A stretch of DNA of 64,000 nt from Luzula sylvatica (Eukaryota > Streptophyta > Magnoliopsida > Poales > Juncaceae). A program made the position numbers and the translations under genes. This document shows, piece by piece, positions 62,567 through 64,000 of this stretch; the stretch's first letter is position 1, and every line of letters starts with the position of its first letter. The DNA lies in NCBI GenBank assembly GCA_946800325.1, contig OX326956.1:35979582-36043581 (forward strand), given 5' to 3'. The notes below the pieces were generated by a model. The model was not told the DNA's origin. It searched no databases and saw only the letters and a list, made by a program, of their open reading frames with translations.

Positions 62567-64000
62567 TTGGACATTTTAGTTCACTTGTCATTAAATCGAA
62601 GGAGGGGAATTGCTCGAAAGAGGGTATGCACATTTCTTTTCATTGTTCAGATCATGAAGACCATGAAGGCTAATGAAAATATGATGATTTTGAAGTTTTT
62701 TTTTATTTGTGAATTTAAACTTTGTTTTTGAAAGTCAACTTCAGGGTTTGATTGTAAGATAGATGTTTAATATTAAGTTTTGATTTGAGATGTAATTTCA
62801 GGCTTTGTTTTCTTGTTTTTGAGATGTGACTTGTGAAAAAAAAAACAAGAATTGTAGATATGAGTTTATGATTATAAGTTCCCTAATTTTTATTTGATGA
62901 GTTTGTGATACAAGTTTACTGATTTTTTTGTATCAATCTTATTTTATAAAAGGCATGGTACCGATTCAAGTCGGTACCAACTACCAAATTCTCTAAAATT
63001 AAACACAAAAAAAAAATCTTCGTAAAGTCATCATCATCATTTATAACTTCATAAAATTACAAACAAGCTCGCGCATAAGTTAACAAAATTATAAAATAGT
63101 TGTAAAAGACTATCAAAATGATAAACTATGACTCAAAGGTTGTAAAATGACAAGAGGTGGTTGAAAATATTCTCCAACAAAATTCGATGAAATTCCAGAA
63201 AATCAACAAATTCAAAGAAAAATAATATTTATATTATTATTGTTTGTATTACATAAATAGAATTGTTGTCGATATTTTTAAAGTAATTACATTTATATGC
63301 ATCGTGAATATATATTAAGTTATTATTTTAGCTATTATCTGTACCGGTCTACAGTCTAGTTAATAACTTCGTTGAATTTAATTACCAAATGGAAAATTAA
63401 AACATAATATGTAATCAGGTATCATTTTCATTCAAACCATTTCAAATATTAATTCTATCATTTCAAATTTCACCAATTTCAAATATCACCAATTACAAAT
63501 AAATCAAAATCATATAAATATGAATTTGACTGTATATATTATATAAGTACCACTTACACAACATATTACAAATAAACCAATAAATAAACACATGAAAACT
63601 AAACAAATTTCAACACCAATCCCTAAATTAAACTCGAATGCAGCCCCGTTTCAAAAAAGATTCAATTCAACCATGTATATATAAACATCACAAAATTCAG
63701 CCGCAAATCCATCAAACTTGGTCTCGATTTTGTCCCAATTCACAAACAATTTGAGAAATCAGTACAATTATGCTAGTTCGGACCCAATTCACATCCAAAT
63801 TCATACCCTATTAAATCCGATGTCGTTTCAAAATTTTCAGATGCAAATTATATCCAATTGAATCGTAGAAGGCCAATTATCGAAAGAAAAAAATTTGTAG
63901 AAGTTCAAGCAAATCTAAACCATAAGCCCTAAACTCATGTTTTTTTTTCAGGAGTACTTACGTCTCTGGAGATACCTACGTCAAACAATAAATATACAAT
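62567..64000. other. AT-rich spacer to the window end
   Basis: No gene recognised. At 63,949 a poly-T plus CAG acceptor-like tract precedes GAGTACTTACGTCTCTGGAG, a near copy of 60,677-60,720, running off the window. Confidence 0.35.

Overview
This window is nuclear DNA from a flowering plant, most likely a eudicot. It is AT-rich, its genes are split by short AT-rich introns with GT/AG borders, and most of it is layered transposable elements: Ty1/copia and other LTR elements, Helitrons, hAT and CACTA-like DNA transposons, MITEs and a LINE remnant. No rRNA, intact tRNA or CRISPR array was seen. All splice sites, LTR edges and target-site duplications (TSDs) were read by eye.

The only convincing host genes are three paralogous sugar transport protein (STP, monosaccharide/H+ symporter) genes, all on the minus strand: STP-A (2278-5457), STP-B (7980-11662) and STP-C (55299-59686). 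Each has five exons with the same intron phases and reads through without a stop (510, 514 and 523 residues). A and B are direct tandem neighbours. C lies about 43 kb away, beyond a block of transposons that probably grew inside an original A-B-C array. The catalytic and sugar-binding residues I can place are kept in A and C. STP-B has Phe where the family has a sugar-binding Asn.

Layout: 1-1300 holds exon-like fragments of an unidentified plus-strand gene. 1300-12000 holds STP-A and STP-B with MITEs and a (TA)n-bearing tandem repeat. 12000-18900 is spacer with a short Helitron, MITEs and an AATACG-type satellite. 18900-38833 is a nest of LTR elements: a degraded LTR split by a clean solo LTR (20110-21186, TSD CTTTT), then a minus-strand copia element flanked by about 1.95-kb direct repeats, each carrying the same Helitron, and interrupted in gag by a plus-strand copia element (28319-35886, TSD ACTTC). 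38834-40351 holds a hAT-like relic and a Helitron end. 40865-49854 is a large-LTR element with a 316-bp interior, whose left LTR is split by a 4.7-kb CACTA-like element carrying exon fragments. 50985-51309 is a LINE remnant. 51543 to about 53310 is a Helitron with captured exons. 55299-59880 is STP-C, with a hAT element nested in another hAT element in its first intron. 60700-62600 holds two MITEs and a possible 5' end of an unidentified plus-strand gene.

The observations most worth following are the N-to-F change in STP-B, the Helitron duplicated inside LTR-position repeats, the exchange of U3 modules between related LTRs, the two gene-capturing transposons, and the hAT-like elements carrying an inverted pair of tRNA-like modules.
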